DNA from: Isoetes taiwanensis
Taxonomy: Eukaryota > Streptophyta > Lycopodiopsida > Isoetales > Isoetaceae
Reading direction: 5' to 3'
NCBI GenBank assembly: GCA_021234155.1
Contig: JAJEKV010000182.1
Location: 664,383-728,382, forward strand
DNA: 64,000 nucleotides
Below are positions 11,905 to 24,125 of this stretch, in pieces (the first letter of the stretch is position 1; each line of letters starts with the position of its first letter). The notes beneath the pieces are model-generated. The model was not told the DNA's origin. It ran no database searches and worked only from the letters and a program-made list of their open reading frames with translations. Both the position numbers and the translations under genes were made by a program.

Positions 11905-14900
11905 AGTGTGTCGTGAACCACGCCCTCCAACTCAAAGGTCTACATTATGCCATAAAATGGGGATTTAGACATATTAGAGTTCGGGCGCTGCTCTACTTTG
12001 TCGACATAGCCAAGCACCCCCTGGCAAGTTGGCGGTCCGTCCGATAAACATTCGCTCTTAAGCCATGTCTTGAGCTCCAACAATCCTTAATATTAGTTAT
12101 GGAAAGTATGGAAGAATCTATTGGAGCCGATGCTAGGGAGCTAACCTACCAGGCTCCTGCACCGTTTTTCTGATAGAAGTTTGAGCATTACATTTGTGGC
12201 TGAAGTCAGTTGTGGAAATCTTCATTTTGGTAAGGAACATTTTTTCTTAGTCCTTCATTTTGGTAAGGAATATTTTTTCTTAGTCCTTTTCATTTAGGTT
12301 CGTATGATTTGGGCAATACATTTTGAAGAAAGATAAGGGCAGCCTTACTAGAATCAAGATTCAATTAGGAAAATAACAGATTCTGATTTGTGATTTTCAT
12401 TGATTAGGTTACATTGAAATTTTTAGCATGTGTAGAACAAGTTAAGGTAAGATAGCAATAATTCGAGGCATTGATTGATTCTTCAACACTATTTTTAAAT
12501 CTCAAATATGTTGAAACCCAATTCATACTCGCTTCACAACCAAACAAAAGTATTAAGATGAGAGGGAGGTATCGATTCTAGAGATTAGACGAACAAAAAG
12601 AGGACGAACCATTTCATAAGGAAGTTTGAGGACACCACTCAGATCAACTTAATTTTTCCATACCCCCTATCCCCCACCCCGTCCAATATGGGTGCTATTG
12701 ATATTGGTGATGTGGAGGTGTGTCTTCGTGGACATGTGACATGTGCAAGGTACGGTGATAGTCCTGGGTTGTGGGTACAACCCCCTTAAAGAAGAAGAGA
12801 CGTCGTCCTCGGCATCACCACCAGTTAATCTAACATGATTAATTGTGGAATTGTCAAATTCGAAGTACATATAGTACTTTTATTACATGTGAAAGAATTT
12901 TAACTTAAACTTTAAGAAGTACGCTCAATTTATGTTCGTTACACTTGAAGAGTGTCTTCTGTACATTGACAGGCTTTAGGGGAAGTTTGTTTGGGCTCAT
13001 GAAGTCAATGCTTCTACAAATGAATTTCTTCTTCTAGCAGAGATTATTACGAGAACTAGGAGTAATTATCTCTAACTATAAGATAGTTTACGATACTCAG
13101 TCCTTAGACGCAAACTCTGGAGACTTTAAAATTCACTAAGTTCCATCATTAGAGTTGATGCTTATACTAGCAAGTTGGTCAAATTTTCTGGGTTACCTCC
13201 TTTAACAATTTGATCTTTTAGCTTATCTTAGCCCATCGTCATTTACGAGGAAAGCAATAGCTTAGTAATGAGTTTTCCTTAGCAAGTTGTTCATTCTCGC
13301 TAGAGAGTCTGTATTTCAGATAATTGTTTGTGCTTTCGTAAATTCATTATTCTTGCTTTTGATCCTTTGATCAAATTCCTAAGATATGGCAGTCTCACAT
13401 AATGCTAAACAATGTCCATGAGCATTGTTAGTCTAAAGAGATGACGAACTCAATGTTCAATGAGTATAACAAGGAGGTCACCTTATTAGCATTTCAACAA
13501 GTTAAGTTTACTATCCTATTGTTTAAATTTGGTTTTTCCGTCAAGCGAAAAACTTTTTAGATTTTTTTCTAGGTTGAGTTTTCTAAGGTTGGGGGAGCTT
13601 TTTCTCGCCGGTAAAATTTCCCGTTCTCCAAAAATCGGGCATTTTGATGTTGCACTATGATTTCAAAATCAACATTTTTGTGGGCTATAGTTATCCGGAA
13701 TCCAATTTTTCGTGGGTTCCTTTTTTTGGGATGGCTTATCCTCGGCTTGCCTGCATGGTTGCTCAGAATGATGCGGTTATGGATTGGAATTTTCGAGGTG
13801 TTTCGGCCCGGTATTTGGCATCGACATGCACATGGAATCCGTTGGTGGCATGTAGATGTAAGGTATGAGCCTTTGTTACGGAAGTAGATTGCTTTGTTTT
13901 TTGCCAAATTTGCAAGATATTATGTTTTCCATATAAATTTCCTTGCTTTTGATTTCTGGCAGAGATGATATTGATAATTATAGCAGAAAGGGAGCCGATT
14001 TGGCGGCTGGGGCTCTCTACGATGCCCATTTATGGTGGCTTGCTTCTATTTTGAGGTATTTAGAATAATACAAATGGAGGAAGTCGTGACCGAAGACGTG
14101 AAAACTCCCAATTGATGCCTCGGCAGGTCTAATCTTACTTCTCTATTTCCAAGTTGCCAGAATTGGGCCTGTACATCTCTTAAGATATACCTGTTGATGC
14201 TTTTGAGAAAATTAGAATGTAATCTCTCACACCAGTGGTTCTTATAGTGGGGATGTGCATTGGAGGTGGGCTCGGATTTTGCTACCGGCCAGTGCAACAT
14301 TTGCTGGAAACTCCATCTTCAAGAATTTGCTTCATTCTGCAGAGAGATAAAGGATTACCCTATGGTTCATCGAGATTATGATGGGTTCTTTTGGTGCAGC
14401 TGGGACCTGAGCTTTATTGGATAAGCGGCCATAGAGATTATCAAGCTAGGTGAAGCATATAATTCCTTTGCTATTAAAGGATATGGTTACTAAGAAGTAC
14501 TTAGTATTTAAATTTAGTTATAGCCATAGCACATCGTAAAAAGTTTCTTCATGTTTAGCAATTGCAACACATATGGTTATTTCCATCTCTAGCTCTTGCG
14601 TTTGTTGTCCTGGTCTATTTCAGTTTGCCTAGATAGAACCCAGAAGTCTGTGAGTATCATGATATAAAGCACAATCTCATTATTTTCAGACAAGGAGCTC
14701 TATTTCCTTGGTGGGCAGCAACATCCTTTTCTGCACAAGGGGATAGTTAGCTGGTTGGTTTCTTTGGCCAATTTGGTCCCTTTCTGGAGCTGATTTTTGG
14801 AAGTAGTTTTGGTAGAATCAAATGTCAGCATGGCCGGAATGCAAGTGAAGATATGCAATCTTAAACATTTTCTTCCTTTTCTTCAACACGAGGTCCCATA

Positions 14901-17900
14901 TCAACTGCCAATAGGAATATACCGAGACATCTGTGTAGTTCTTTTAACAACATTGCACAGCTAATTCAGGTTCAGGTCTATAATTCAGTAAATATTTTGC
15001 ATCTAATTCAAGTTCCAAGTATATAATTCAGTGATTATTTTGCATTTGATCTTTACATTTGCCTTGGTTCTTTTTATTTCTTGATAGCTTGCTAGCGCAA
15101 CACAAGGCATCTGAAGACTAAGAAAATTACATAGATTTGGGCACAAGAAACATCATCTCATTCATTGATGTGGTTATGTTTTGATGTGTGATTAATGCTT
15201 TTCTTTAATGTATTATTAAGTCTTCACTCTGTTCTCTTCATTTGCAAAAAGCTAAGAGCTGAGAGCTCAAGCACCAAGAGCAAGAACGATTTGGCATGAC
15301 CATCTTTTCTTTCACTTTCTATTCTTTCTTTGATTATGCTCACTTGCTCTATTGTACCAGTAGAAGTGGACTGAGCAGCTGAAAGAAGCATTAGTAAGTG
15401 TTACATCATTTCCTCCTTTCACCAATTCTTGGGCTTTCGACGTTTCTAGCTATACAAAGGCTAGAGGATATGAAATGGATCAGATAAGGAAAATCCCTTA
15501 ACTCTTTTCTACTAATCCATTCATCTCAAGTAAGGGCGTTTGTGCTGAGAGTTCCATGCAAATTTGAAGGATGTCAAGGAGTCATAATTCCCTGTGGTAA
15601 GGTTCCATTCCTATACATTAATTCTTCAAGCAATAAAAACCTCTCTTTTTAAAAGCAAAATTATGGGTTTATTTTCATCTCCTAACTTTGCTCCTAGGCT
15701 TCCAGTATTCCGTGCTTTGTGCTTTTGTTAGGCAGCGTACACTTCTCATATTGAAGGTAAATTCCATGGATAAATTGAAATAAATTTTCTATATGCTCTT
15801 CTTCATAAAGACTACAGATACCAATTGACATTTGCATTTAGCAGGGTTCAATTATTTATGTTCGAGTTTAAAGATATAGTACATACAAACTCTTAGGTTC
15901 TCAAGAAGTTCGGTCTGTGTGCCAGATTTTGAACAAGGTTGTATTCTACTCGCCTTTCATTCAATTCCTTTTGTAGCTCTATGACCATCACTACTGAAAC
16001 TCTTTTGCCAAAGAAGAAGTTACAAGCAAGCCTATGCTAGCAAAAAGCTGCCATCACTACAGATTATGTCTACCTCTATCTTCCCCGGCAATTTGCTATA
16101 AATGCATTTATTAGAGATGTCAAAACCTGTGTCATTAATTTCATGTCATATAACATTTGATTTGCCCTGCTCCAACATATAGAAGCATCTTCAAGTGCGT
16201 AATTCATGCATAAACGAGTTGTATAGTAGAAGTTGTTCATGTTATTCAGTTAATAGAGAGTGCCAAGGGTCAGCAATTTGTAATATTCACTCAATTTTAT
16301 CTTAGTTAGACAATACCATGTTTGGGCTTTGTTCTCTGATGCCAATGTACAAGCATATTACACCACTGGGATAGCTAGCAAATTAGCTCACTTATTCCCT
16401 TGCTATTCCCAATGCAGGCATTGTATCCCTCTTGGAAGTTTTGGAAGTCTGGAAGTTATGGAAGCCATTGTGCAAGCGACATGATCCAGAAGGTGCAATT
16501 TTGCACATTGCAGGCCGTGCAAGCATAATTATCAAGGTATTTTGTGGTTTCTCCATCTCTCTTTTTATTCTCAGATAGCAAAATTGTAGCTGAATATCCC
16601 ATAGCAAATTATTAGCTCAGATCTTTGAGAATTGGTAGTTTCAAAATTGGTATTTCCGTTGACCAATTTCGAATTCTCTTTCTACACATTATTTGATTGT
16701 CTAAACATAAGACACTTCCACACTAAGAGATTTGTATTGAAGGATTCATTAGCTGTAAATTGGGACTTTTGGTGGTTACATTATAACAGAGGAAACTTAG
16801 GACAATGAAACAAAGAAACAGTACTGGCTAGATGTGGATATGAGAGAATAACTCCTGCAATCTCACACATGGCGCATTTTGAAGTGCTAACAACATTGTT
16901 TTTACAACCTCTGCTTCTACCGTTTAAATTGCCTACTTGCATATGCCCGCACAGTTTCTTTATAAACTGCAGGTAATTAAGCAACTTCTTTTTTGTTATT
17001 TTTATGACATCGTCTATTGCCAACTAATTTTAAACTTTCGTAAGCCAATACTTTGTTTTGCACTGTGGGATAATCCAAGACCAGATGATCTGAAGAAACA
17101 AGTTCAGAATCTTCTTCATAATGAGTTACTGAGGTCCTTTGCAAGACGTTTCAATATCCTACAAAAGATGACATGCAATACCACTGTTATATGCAGAATA
17201 GCAATTGTTGTGTTAACGAGCAATGTGCTTTTACATTGCAATGTGATTGGTTGAGCCTTTGTATCTATGCTCAAGACGCCCTGTTGCAGTTGATTGATGC
17301 TTTGCATCTATTGCTTCACCTTTGTATTTATGCACAACAACAACATTCTAACACCCCGATAAGACATCTGCACATCATTGAAGATATGTATGTGTACATG
17401 GTCAATCATTGCCGTAAGATCCAATTTATATTTTCTACTACTATGTACCTAATTAGTTCATATCATCAATATCATATGACTGATTTTCAAATCTTATCAT
17501 GACCACTATTTGAAAAATGTTCTCCATTGCATTTAAATGCAGATTGGTATAGTGTACACAAGTATAGTGTACAAGTTTTATAAGGAATTTGCAGGGAAGT
17601 CCTAGGCATCTAATCTACATCAGGACAATGCAAGCTCCAAGTGTTTCAACTTAAAAGCTATCTACAATAAAAATTGTAAACCCCGACATCGCATTCAATA
17701 TTTCTCTTAGGGATTGTGACATATTGTTGGATTTTAAGTAGCTCAGTCAATTTGAGATCAACATGTCTTTTCCAAACTGTGCACAAATCTCTTGCACAAG
17801 AAGCATACGATAAGCTATGGACATGTCTTGCTTTTTTATAAGCATCTTTCTAACCATAACAAGAACATGTACATCCAAATTCAGCATATTGAAAAAACTT

Positions 17901-18200
17901 CTTGACTGCCAAGGAATATATTGATTGTTCCATGGAGCTCTGTCAAATTATCTTCACAATTCAATTTATCTTTACAAGACACATGTAATTGTATCAAATG
18001 TTCCAGTCACATTCTTCTACATTGCTTCTACTATTCTCAACTAATAAACATCGTTGCCAAGACTGTCAATCCCCAACATGAAAATACTTCTAATTTTGAA
18101 AATAATTGTTTCTTTCACATTACACCAATGGCGCCTAACCATAAAACCATCTCCATAAAATTACCAAACAAACAAACGCACCCTTCCAAATACTACTAAA
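11905..18200. other. long gene-poor stretch
   Basis: No gene was recognised. Overlapping open frames at 13569-14300 and 16937-17254 lack domains. The latter has an exon-like peptide (DNPRPDDLKKQVQNLLHNEL, about 17068-17127) that I cannot assign. The C-poor, T-rich composition and missing long frames suggest old transposon debris. If the Helitron 3' end at 18228 is real, some of this stretch should belong to that element. Confidence 0.35.
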
Positions 18201-18229
18201 GCCCGGCAACGCCGGGCACCATAACTAGT
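18201..18229 (+). mobile_element. Helitron 3' terminus
   Basis: A perfect 7-bp-stem hairpin, GCCCGGC-AAC-GCCGGGC (18201-18217), is followed seven bases later by CTAG (18225-18228) and then host T. Hairpin, short spacer, CTAG and T is the standard Helitron 3' signature. The element should extend to lower coordinates. Its TC 5' end was not located, so its length and cargo are unknown. Confidence 0.7.
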
Positions 18230-19983
18230 ACATCATATTCTCAATCATTAGGGCGGATTTGGGGTCTCAAAATGGCCTCCTATCAGCCATTCCACGTCAT
18301 ATTTCCGCTCCTTTTTTCCCATGCCAACTAGGATACCAAATCTCATCATTCAGATTTACTTGGAATATTCTCCCGAATAAGGGATTAGCATTCATGGCTT
18401 CATATGTATTTAATTACTATTGGTTGTCATCGACGCTGATGCAACATGTGGCGCTTCTAAAAAGCGATTGCATTATAGCATCTTGGCAACTCATGACGAT
18501 GTCTCTTGGTTTGTCGGATACCAAGCGTCGTATCACCCGATTCTTAGCGCATTTTCATTTAGAGGTTATGGCCATACAAGCTTCCGCCTTCCACATTTCA
18601 AAATTTGAATGTGTAGGTTGAAGCTTTGTATCGACTTTCATTTCAGGGCATTTTAGGGCCTTTATGGGTGGTTCACATGGAGAAGTTTAGGCTCTCCTCA
18701 ACAGTTTTGGTGGAGTCAAGATCGATTAAAAATTATTTGCGCATCGGCTTCACATAAGTTGGATCTTGCAAGGGCTGATTTTCCAAAACGGAGCTGAATT
18801 TTTTGCCTACGCCCAAGTTCGGCCGGTTTTTAAGCCCGGTAACCAGCCGTTAGGCCCATGTGAACCCAAAGATTAACCGATCTTTACTTCATCCCGAGGC
18901 TTCCCTTCCCTACAATTCGAAATTTGAATTTGCTTAATGTATAAAAAGCATGGATTGTAGGAGAATGGACTTTTCGATTTTCATATGCACGTTGCAAATT
19001 TCAAAAAATGAGGTTAGTAATGGGACGCTCCTCGCTCACACGGTTTAATTGGGGCATACAAATTGTACACCTTCATTTCATTGGCGATCCACGCAATATG
19101 GAAGCTCCAAATGATGTGTGGAACCCCACTCCACCTAATATGCTCCAGGTCTTCAATCGCAAAAAGAGGTCTAAAAATAAGAACTTAGACCTCGGCGTGT
19201 TTGTCTTCTTGGAGCTCAAAAGTGTCGACATCCGGGCGGATGGCGGTTTATATCCATTGGATCCGTTGATTGGCAAGAAACCGCCATTTCGGGGACGTTT
19301 CAAGTTTAGTCCGATTTTGTGGTGACGGTAACTCGGCCTCCTAGGATATTGTGAGAGATTGAGAGAGGATGAAGGCATTGAATCGAATACAGTTCATTGA
19401 GATGAGAGTCGCCTCCGATAAGGAAGGGGAAATGTCCGTGAAGATGCTAATAAATGACATTATACTTTGCAATCACGAAGGGTTTATACATTCTTGAAGT
19501 ACAAAGGTTATGGTGTTTGTGTTTAGATACCTCTAATACAACAAGTCTTTGACTACTTTTAACAATAGATTCCTTTAAAAATCTATTGCTATTTAAATTA
19601 TAGCAAAATGAGTCTTGAAACTCTTCAAGTAGTAGAAGAACTCTTTGACTAGTTATCCATTTGATGACCATTTTTTAAGAAAATATGATATGTGACATTC
19701 TTATATGCAAACATTCATAAAATTTATGAACATTGAAGGTCAAAGCCATCCTTGTTTAAAGAGGATCATATGATCACGAAATCTTCATGCTTGTTGAAGT
19801 AATTGCATATAAGAATTACCTTGTGATCCTTGCGTAAAAAGTAAATAGAAACACAAATATTGAACTTACAACTTAGCGTAAACAAATAGTATTTTAATAA
19901 ACCAACACTTTATATACTAATACTTTACACTTTAAATAAGATATTTCTTTCGTTTTACTTGAAAGCTTTTTTTTTTTCAAGAT
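18230..19983. other. unassigned
   Basis: Open frames at 18259-18621 and 19008-19325 have no recognisable domain. A GGTTCACATGG word near 18668 and its inverse near 18855 may mark a small decayed inverted-repeat element, but the match is short. Confidence 0.35.
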
Positions 19984-20652
19984 GGATCACACCAAGCGAA
20001 TAATACATATGCAAAAAAAAAGGGACACACTAAATTCGCATGGTGTGATACACTTTCTTATTTGTTGTCAAATTAAAATTATACAAGTACTCATTCCTAT
20101 TTGTATCTAAAATGCTTTTACCACTCTTAAGTACATAAGTCATTATCCCCTTCAAAAGAGCATATTGTTTTTCAAGAAGGATCACACCAAGCTTAATAGT
20201 ACATATGCAACAAAAATGGAACACACTAAATTAGATCGCTGTGATCCACTTTTTCTTATTTGTTGTCAAATTAAAATTAAACACAAATACCCTTTCTCAT
20301 TTAATGCTTTACCACCCCAAGTGCATAAAGTTATTAGTCCTTTTCAAAGAGCATATCTTTTTTTTTTAAGAAGGATCACATCAAGCATCCTATTTGCATC
20401 TAAAATACTTTACCAACTCTAGTAGTACATAAAGTTATTAGCCCTTTTCAAAAAGCAAACACTTTATCAATAAATGAGCACGTCACATATCCACACTTAA
20501 CTTCAAATAAGACACATATATATTTCTTTTATTAAAAGATAATCAAAGTAATTTTACTATAGGAAGTCATCTTTTTTCCAAAAGATCACATCAAAGCGAA
20601 TTTTGTATAAGCTAAAATGTTGGAATATACTAAATTAAGCATGGTGTGATCC
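19984..20652. repeat. array of stem-loop repeats, about 195-bp period
   Basis: Four related units begin at 19984, 20179, 20373 (3' half lost) and about 20584. A complete unit starts with GGATCACACCAAGCGAAT, then about 32 A-rich bases, then an inverse arm (ATTCGCATGGTGTGAT), so it could fold into a stem of about 18 bp. Each is followed by shared sequence (CTTATTTGTTGTCAAATTAA and TTTACCAC.CCAAGT) and preceded by a T-rich run. No coding potential was recognised. Confidence 0.8.
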
Positions 20653-21351
20653 ACTTTCTTGTTTGTTGTCAATAGATAATAACACCAAGTCCCTCATCAA
20701 TAGTCTCCCATTTGCATATAAAATATGTATCATTCCAAGTTATATTATGTTTTATGAACTAAACTTTTTCAAAGAGGGTCCCAAAGCAAAATACAAACAC
20801 TTAATCAATAAGCCAACACTTTACCAACAACCAAAGCTTTATTAAATAAGATTTTTATGTTATTTTATCAAACCTAACAATGTTTCCATATGTGACACTT
20901 TGAGTTAACTGATCCAAAGGCTCATGAAAGTGACATTTTATACAATATGTCTTTGGAACTTTTGTGTCGTGGCATTAGTAAACACCTCTAATGGAGCAAA
21001 TATCTTGTAACTCATTTTTTCAACAACCATGGATGCACGTCTTATCAAACATTTCTTCATTGCAAGGACACCATTCTCATAACTTTGAGGCTTGCATAAT
21101 TCGCTTAAATGAGGTCATGGGACGACTTTCAAGCTCGGCTCCCACAACTTTACAACGTAAAACTAGATGCCCATTGCCCTGAATGTATCTTGGAAAAGCA
21201 TGTCTCTTATGTCCACATGTTAGACAACAACGATGCTAGTAATGCTTTTCCCTAGTCTCAAATCCCCAACATCTGATAAATATAGCCCAAAGAAAAATAT
21301 TTGATTCAGTGAGTGAATATAAATCAAGAAAAGGGAAGAAAAAAGAAGCAA
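20653..21351. other. unassigned AT-rich spacer
   Basis: Contains a few short open frames only. No element ends were recognised. Confidence 0.4.
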
Positions 21352-21419
21352 GGATCACATGACGCGAAATCTCACTACACATTTACAAAGTGCATATGCA
21401 TTTTCGCATGGTGTGATCC
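21352..21419. repeat. isolated fifth stem-loop unit
   Basis: Starts GGATCACATGACGCGAAA and ends TTTTCGCATGGTGTGATCC, the same arms and loop length as the array at 19984-20652, but alone and without the following shared sequence. Confidence 0.7.
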
Positions 21420-22318
21420 ATGTATTAACCATCATCCAATTAAATTGGGATTATGTCAACTCCAAAATCACGCCAACCTATAGTTGTTCTCTAGTGGCTT
21501 TTACTTTTTTTTTACTTTTTTTTGTGCTTGAAAAATTACATAAATATTGCACTTCTCTTATGTCTTTTTTATGGAACTTGAAATATGTAAAAAAAACGAG
21601 CAAGTTTTTTAAATTCATGAAATTATAATCCTAGGGCATTTGAGACAAAAATGATATATATTTGACAAAGATATTACATTTTTAATTGGGCAAGAGTAGC
21701 CCCGAAATTATGGTTACATGATATAAATATCAATAAGACAATGATATTGTCCAGGGAAATATTAAGGGATCATTCCTTGCTTCTTCACATAAGAAACACA
21801 CGGTTGGAATCCATGTCAGCTAATCTGTCTAGCTCTGGATGCAATTCTAGCACTTCATGCACGTCATCCCCATAGCGAAATTTGGTCTAATTACATCATT
21901 AAAGGATCAACCCTTTACTTTGTACATCATCAAATTATGGTTCTATTCAGAAGTTTTGTTTACTTCTGGACCATTGAAATTAAATTGAATTACATTTCAT
22001 CGAGCTCCATTGACAGTGAACCAGGTACCTATAACCATGTCAGACATGGTTTTGCGTCATGTTGAGTCGCCAATAATAGTTGAGACCATGCCCCTTTTGA
22101 GCCTAGAGATGGCAATGGACCTATAAAAAAGTGGGTAAATAAAACCATTAAATACAATGCCAAGTAAAATAGCATAAAGGAAATATGAGTGACGTGGTTA
22201 TTACCCTTGCAAATCCAAATTCATGTTCCTTAATGTTTTATATGGTCCAATTGTGCATTCAAATAATCTCACATGATTTATTCCAACAAGTAAAGCCTAG
22301 TTAACCAACAATGAAAAT
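21420..22318. other. unassigned AT-rich spacer
   Basis: No gene or element ends recognised. Confidence 0.4.
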
Positions 22319-22481
22319 CACGCCAAGCGTGTTATTAGCAAGCATAATATTGTAGAAGAAATCTAGTTATAGAGAAAAACCTAGTTAGCGAACAAAAAAA
22401 AATCATGCCAAGCATGTATTAGCAAGCATCATATTGTAAAAGATACCTAGTTATGGAACAAAATAAATCACGCCAAGCGTG
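22319..22481. repeat. three short repeats with 13-bp hairpins
   Basis: Three diverged copies each carry a 5-bp-stem hairpin: CACGC-CAA-GCGTG (22319-22331), CATGC-CAA-GCATG (22404-22416) and CACGC-CAA-GCGTG (22469-22481). Each is followed by a TATTA and AGCAT-rich stretch with ATATTGTA. The middle copy has a matched change on both arms. Related hairpins occur at 22847-22859 (loop TTA) and 24745-24757. Confidence 0.75.
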
Positions 22482-22632
22482 TATTAACTAGCATATTAAT
22501 ATTGTAGAGCTGAAGTTGAGGATGTTTCACCAAAGACATAAGATACCTTATGTGTCACCATCGTTGCAAGTTTCAAGCACGAAGTTTTACCACTAGGGTA
22601 TTTTACCACTGTAGTTTTTTGTTGCGAAGATG

Positions 22633-22859
22633 CAAATTACACGTGAAAATAATAGCAAACAATGTATGTGATTTGAAATCCACTTTTCTATAAATCAATG
22701 CAAGCTCAACATGATTTGATTTACAATTCACTCTTCTGTAGCAAATCACACATGAAAATAATAGCAAACCATGTGTGCAATCTAGGACCCACTATTCTAT
22801 AAACCATGCAAGCTCACCATGATTTATGATTCACTCTTCTCTAAATCACGCTTAGCGTG
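22633..22859. repeat. 110-bp imperfect tandem duplication
   Basis: The words GTGAAAATAATAGCAAAC and CATGCAAGCTCA.CATGATTT recur with a spacing of about 110 bp. The second unit ends at the hairpin at 22847-22859. Confidence 0.7.
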
Positions 22860-23600
22860 TTTTACATTCCCTCTTATGCTTGACTAGGTTGCAAACCCAG
22901 CATCTAAAACCAAGGATCACCAACCATATTTGCATGAGGAAGAAGCCCAAACACAGAGGACATGCAAGAAATTCAGTCAGATTTAGAAAAACTCAAGGTT
23001 ATATACATGAGCCGTTTAAAATTATTAAAGATTTGGAATTAGCCAACTTCAGGAGGATTGAGCACGCAGAACTTGCTTGCTGCAATTCGGAACAGAAGAA
23101 ATTAGAAAGGGAAAAATATGGACCTGCATACTGGCGAATATGGTGCGCTTAGCTTTTGCACCAGATGTATTTGCAATACAGATTTCCAAGATTTCCATCG
23201 TCCCAGCAATAGCATCAGAGCTTTTTGGGTTGAAAAGCTTTGGGGCATAACATTCTCTGTGTAGCAAATCCAGTCGGATCTCTGATTTTCTCAGGAATTA
23301 TAGCAGGATGTAAATAGGGAAGCCAAGCGCCAAAATAGCCGCCATAACGTAAATCTCTTCACTTCACTTCATTTCATCACAGATTCGGTACAAAACCCCT
23401 ATGAATGGTCTGTTCTAGTGCCTGGTGTTTCCGATCGACATATATAATCATGACAGGTTGGGACTGTGCTAAGTTTGGTGCTTTCAAATAGAAGTAGGAC
23501 TGTTTATCTTCCTCTATAAGAGGTCCGGCATTTGTTCAGAAGGGGTTTTTCTCAGTCTGATTTGCTCAGAGCGAATTTGCTCAGACGAATTTTGCTTAAA
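22860..23600. other. unassigned
   Basis: A 90-residue plus-strand frame (22880-23152) has no recognised domain. Nothing else stands out. Confidence 0.35.
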
Positions 23601-23732
23601 TGGGTTTGCTCATACGAATTTGTTCAGAACTAATTCTGCTAAAAACAATGACGGATTTTGCTCAGATGGGTTTGCTTGGAAGAATCTGTTCAGAACGGAT
23701 TTTGCTAAAAACAACGATGGGCCTGTAGCAGA
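23601..23732. repeat. 66-bp imperfect tandem duplication
   Basis: TGGGTTTGCT...TGTTCAGAAC...TTTGCTAAAAACAA recurs at 23601 and 23667. Shorter variants of the TTTGCTCAGA word precede it from about 23537. Confidence 0.75.
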
Positions 23733-24005
23733 TGAGTTCAAATGGCTTATTGGCTTTCGATTTAGATCAAGGACTCGGAATCTTGGATTAAGTGGAGAAA
23801 AAGCTGTTACATGAATGAATAGTCTGAATAGTCGAAGAAAATTACAGGGCAGTAGAATATTAAAAAACATTTTATAAGAAATGGGCAGATCAAAATAGAG
23901 CTTACCTTTGTCGGAATATTGGTGAGCACAGAGATGGAATGGAGCTTTGAATTAGCAGAAGAGCCTCAAGAACTCGGATGTAGAAACCTCGCGGAGCAGA
24001 AGAGC

Positions 24006-24125
24006 CTGGAATCAGCAACGAAGTTGTGTTTGCCCAAGAGCTCTGGAATCAGCAACGAAGTTGAGGTTTCAAGAGGCTCTACATCCGAAGCTCTGGAATC
24101 AGCAACGAAGTTGTGTTTGCCCACC
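24006..24125. repeat. three direct repeats within a 115-residue open frame
   Basis: CTGGAATCAGCAACGAAGTT occurs three times, at about 24007, 24043 and 24095. The first and third also share the following TGTGTTTGCCCA. They lie in an open frame (23919-24266, plus) with no recognised domain; I do not call it a gene. Confidence 0.75.

Noticed and set aside
13569-14029. Four overlapping open frames on both strands
   Set aside because: Mutual overlap, no domain, no start context. Probably composition.
17068-17180. Exon-like peptide in a plus-strand frame
   Set aside because: Protein-like composition but no family recognised and no supporting neighbouring exons, so not called.
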